This document shows, in pieces, positions 30,769-31,903 of a stretch of 31,903 nt of DNA. Under the pieces are notes generated by a model that was given only the letters and a program-made list of their open reading frames with translations, was not told the DNA's origin and did no database searches. Every line of letters starts with the position of its first letter. Position 1 is the first letter of the stretch. A program made the translations under genes and the position numbers. The stretch is from NCBI GenBank assembly GCA_050014815.1, contig JBEKCP010000006.1:1-31903 (forward strand). The letters are read 5' to 3'. This DNA is from JBEKCP01 sp050014815. GTDB lineage: Bacteria; Planctomycetota; Planctomycetia; Pirellulales; Thermoguttaceae.

Positions 30769-31575
30769 TTACGATGGCCCCAATCCCTCTCCTTCTGCGA
30801 TCATGCGGAGGCGGTCGGGGTCGCGGATCTGGATGCGGTTGCCGTCGAGCTCCACGACCAGCCCGGACTCCACCAGCCGGCCCAGCGTGCGGGAAAAGGT
30901 CTCGCTCGTCAGGTTCAAATGGCTGGCCAGGTAACGCTTGAGTCCGGGCAGCTCGACCGTGCCGCCGGGGGCCGGCCCCGACTTCAATAGGAACTGGGCG
31001 AGCCGGCCGATCGCGTCGCGGAGCACCACGTCCTCCATCAGGTCCACCAGGTGGCGGACCCAGAAACTCATCCCCACCATCATCTCCAGGCACAGATGAT
31101 GGCTTTCCCGGAGGGCCTTCTGGAACAGGTCCGCGGGCAGGAGCACGCAGGTGGTCGCAGTGGCCGCCGCGGCATCGACGGGACAGGGGAAGTTGCCGAT
31201 CGCCGCCACCTCGGCGAAGGTGCCGCCCGGCCCCACCAGGTGGAGCACGTGCTCCTTGCCGCCGGAGCCGATCTTGAACACCCGCACCAGCCCCGTCCCC
31301 ACGATATAGACCCCCGGCGGCTCCTGCCCTTCGCGGAAGATCAACTGGCCTTTGGCGAACGCATACGGCCGGGCGATCGCCACCAGGCGGTCGAAGCTTT
31401 CCGGGTTCACTTGCGCAAACAGCCGGCAACCGCGGACCGTGGCGGCAATATCGGTCAAGCGGGTAGAAGGGGACAGGTCCAATTTGTGCAACTCCCGCGA
31501 CGCGGGGCCCGCCGCAGGGCCGCTGTGCGGCAAATCGGACCTGTCCCTTTTTTCCGCCCCCCCTGGCAAGGACAT
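30769..31575 (-). CDS. Crp/Fnr-family regulator divergent from hcp
   Basis: A 268-aa transcription factor. The cNMP-binding-like domain runs from about 48 to 165 (FAKGQLIFREGQEPPGVYIVGTGLVRVF, GPGGTFAEVAAIGNFP). After a dimerisation helix, the winged helix includes LASHLNLTSETFSRTLGRL. In the recognition helix Glu225, Ser228 and Arg229 give E-x-x-S-R, as in FNR, which reads TTGAT-N4-ATCAA; exactly that box lies 20 bases upstream (31595-31608). No FNR-type N-terminal Cys cluster is present, so a NO- or redox-sensing HcpR/DNR-like protein is more likely than oxygen-sensing FNR. Start ATG 31575 is chosen over a TTG at 31608 that lies inside the box. Residues about 7-36 are encoded by a palindrome. 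Likely regulates hcp and itself. Confidence 0.9.
   Translation of the reverse strand: MSLPGGAEKRDRSDLPHSGPAAGPASRELHKLDLSPSTRLTDIAATVRGCRLFAQVNPESFDRLVAIARPYAFAKGQLIFREGQEPPGVYIVGTGLVRVFKIGSGGKEHVLHLVGPGGTFAEVAAIGNFPCPVDAAAATATTCVLLPADLFQKALRESHHLCLEMMVGMSFWVRHLVDLMEDVVLRDAIGRLAQFLLKSGPAPGGTVELPGLKRYLASHLNLTSETFSRTLGRLVESGLVVELDGNRIQIRDPDRLRMIAEGEGLGPS
31468..31555. repeat. GGGACAGGTCC-type inverted repeat at the regulator's N-terminus
   Basis: GGGGACAGGTCCAATTTG and CAAATCGGACCTGTCCC are near-perfect complements (one mismatch), with the A/T tail seen in the GGGACAGTCCC family. It is read in frame as residues about 7-36, before the sensor domain. Confidence 0.85.
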
Positions 31576-31594
31576 GGCGACATTCCCGTGGGAA

Positions 31595-31608
31595 TTGATC
31601 GAGATCAA
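31595..31608. promoter_or_regulatory. FNR/DNR-type operator
   Basis: TTGATCGAGATCAA is an exact match to the TTGAT-N4-ATCAA consensus. Its centre (31601.5) is 41.5 bp from a predicted hcp start at 31643 and about 24 bp downstream of a predicted start on the minus strand. Confidence 0.85.
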
Positions 31609-31630
31609 GGAACCATCTTGCCCGAGGCCG

Positions 31631-31637
31631 TATTATA
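31631..31637. promoter_or_regulatory. Overlapping divergent -10 elements
   Basis: TATTAT (31631-31636, plus) fits hcp; the complement of 31632-31637 is a perfect TATAAT for the regulator gene. No good -35 is seen on the plus strand, as expected for an activator-dependent promoter. Confidence 0.6.
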
Positions 31638-31664
31638 ACGAGGACCTAAACCGACGGCCACCCG

Positions 31665-31745
31665 GGGGAAAAAGGGGACAGTCCCCATTTGTACGAAGCA
31701 CCCTCCGGGCCGTTCCGGCAAATGGGGACTGTCCCCTTTTTCCCC
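31665..31745. repeat. Perfect 27-bp inverted repeat (GGGACAGTCCC family) in the hcp leader
   Basis: Arms 31665-31691 and 31719-31745 are exact complements with a 27-base loop. They lie between the predicted hcp start point and its AGGAG (31764-31768). This is the most intact copy of the family in the window. Confidence 0.95.
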
Positions 31746-31777
31746 ACAAACCACCTTCAACACCAGGAGTTCGATCG

Positions 31778-31903
31778 ATGTTCTGTAACCAGTGTGAGCA
31801 AACCCGAGCGGGCGGCTGCCAGAACGGCATGGGCGTGTGCGGCAAGGACCAGGACGTGCAATCGTTGCAGGAGACCTTGCTTTACGGACTGAAAGGGATG
31901 GCG
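31778..31903 (+). CDS. hcp: Hybrid-cluster protein / hydroxylamine reductase, 5' part
   Basis: Only the first 42 codons are in the window. The start MFCNQCEQT and the Cys pattern C3-x2-C6-x7-C14-x6-C21 are those of the N-terminal Fe-S cluster of Hcp, followed by GKDQDVQSLQETLLYGLKGMA, the family's first helix. The spacing matches class I (anaerobe-type) Hcp. The protein handles NO or hydroxylamine under nitrosative stress. AGGAG at 31764-31768 lies 9 bases before the ATG. Expression is probably controlled by the adjacent Crp/Fnr protein through the box at 31595. Confidence 0.93.
   Translation, partial: MFCNQCEQTRAGGCQNGMGVCGKDQDVQSLQETLLYGLKGMA

Noticed and set aside
31606..31608. TTG start for the Crp/Fnr gene
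   Set aside because: It lies inside the exact FNR-type operator; the ATG at 31575 is better placed.

Overview
The window reads as chromosomal DNA of a GC-rich planctomycete (Planctomycetota; I cannot place it lower by eye). The pointers are two DUF1559 prepilin-like proteins ending in an H-X9-DG motif, a giant PEP-CTERM subtilase with autotransporter-type beta-strand repeats, a CusBA pair whose adaptor carries metal-binding cysteine modules at both ends, a PilM-like protein with zinc ribbons, and very many dispersed palindromes. No rRNA, tRNA, CRISPR array, integrase or transposase gene is visible.

Layout. 66-2539 (minus): a Ppx/GppA-HD phosphatase and a ThuA-like protein separated by a perfect 25-bp inverted repeat. 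2746-10104 (minus): a 2452-aa secreted subtilase with seven beta-strand repeats and a PEP-CTERM anchor. 10396-16840 (plus): a metal-efflux block with a small Cys-rich exported protein, a CusB-like adaptor and an enlarged CusA-like pump. 16930-18327 (plus): a beta-CASP metallo-beta-lactamase RNase. 18588-19670 (minus): a family-4 glycosyltransferase. 19918-22779 (plus): two DUF1559 proteins, the second closed by a strong terminator. 22901-24856 (plus): a GT-C-like membrane protein with C-terminal TPRs. 24947-29498 (plus): a two-gene unit of an unknown membrane-anchored protein and a zinc-ribbon/PilM-like protein. 29500-30589: a small bicistron of different base composition, followed by a second, partial copy of the PilM gene's 3' end. 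30769-31575 (minus): a Crp/Fnr regulator divergent from hcp (31778 to the edge, plus).

Three points stand out. (1) The 944-bp bicistron is bracketed by a 146-bp direct repeat of the PilM-like gene's 3' end (7 mismatches, no gaps). This looks like insertion at the end of a protein gene that left the gene whole, or cassette exchange at that site; the two small genes resemble a toxin/immunity or toxin/antitoxin pair. (2) The regulator/hcp intergenic region holds an exact FNR-type box centred 41.5 bp before the predicted hcp start. It also lies downstream of a perfect TATAAT on the opposite strand, which suggests activation of hcp with self-repression; a perfect 27-bp inverted repeat sits in the hcp leader. 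(3) At least nine families of palindromic repeats are scattered through the window. Several lie in frame inside genes (ThuA-like, CusB, CusA, glycosyltransferase, DUF1559, TPR protein, PilM-like, Crp/Fnr), and two families supply the stop codons of unrelated genes.

All family calls are from motif recognition by eye; no database search or structure prediction was run.
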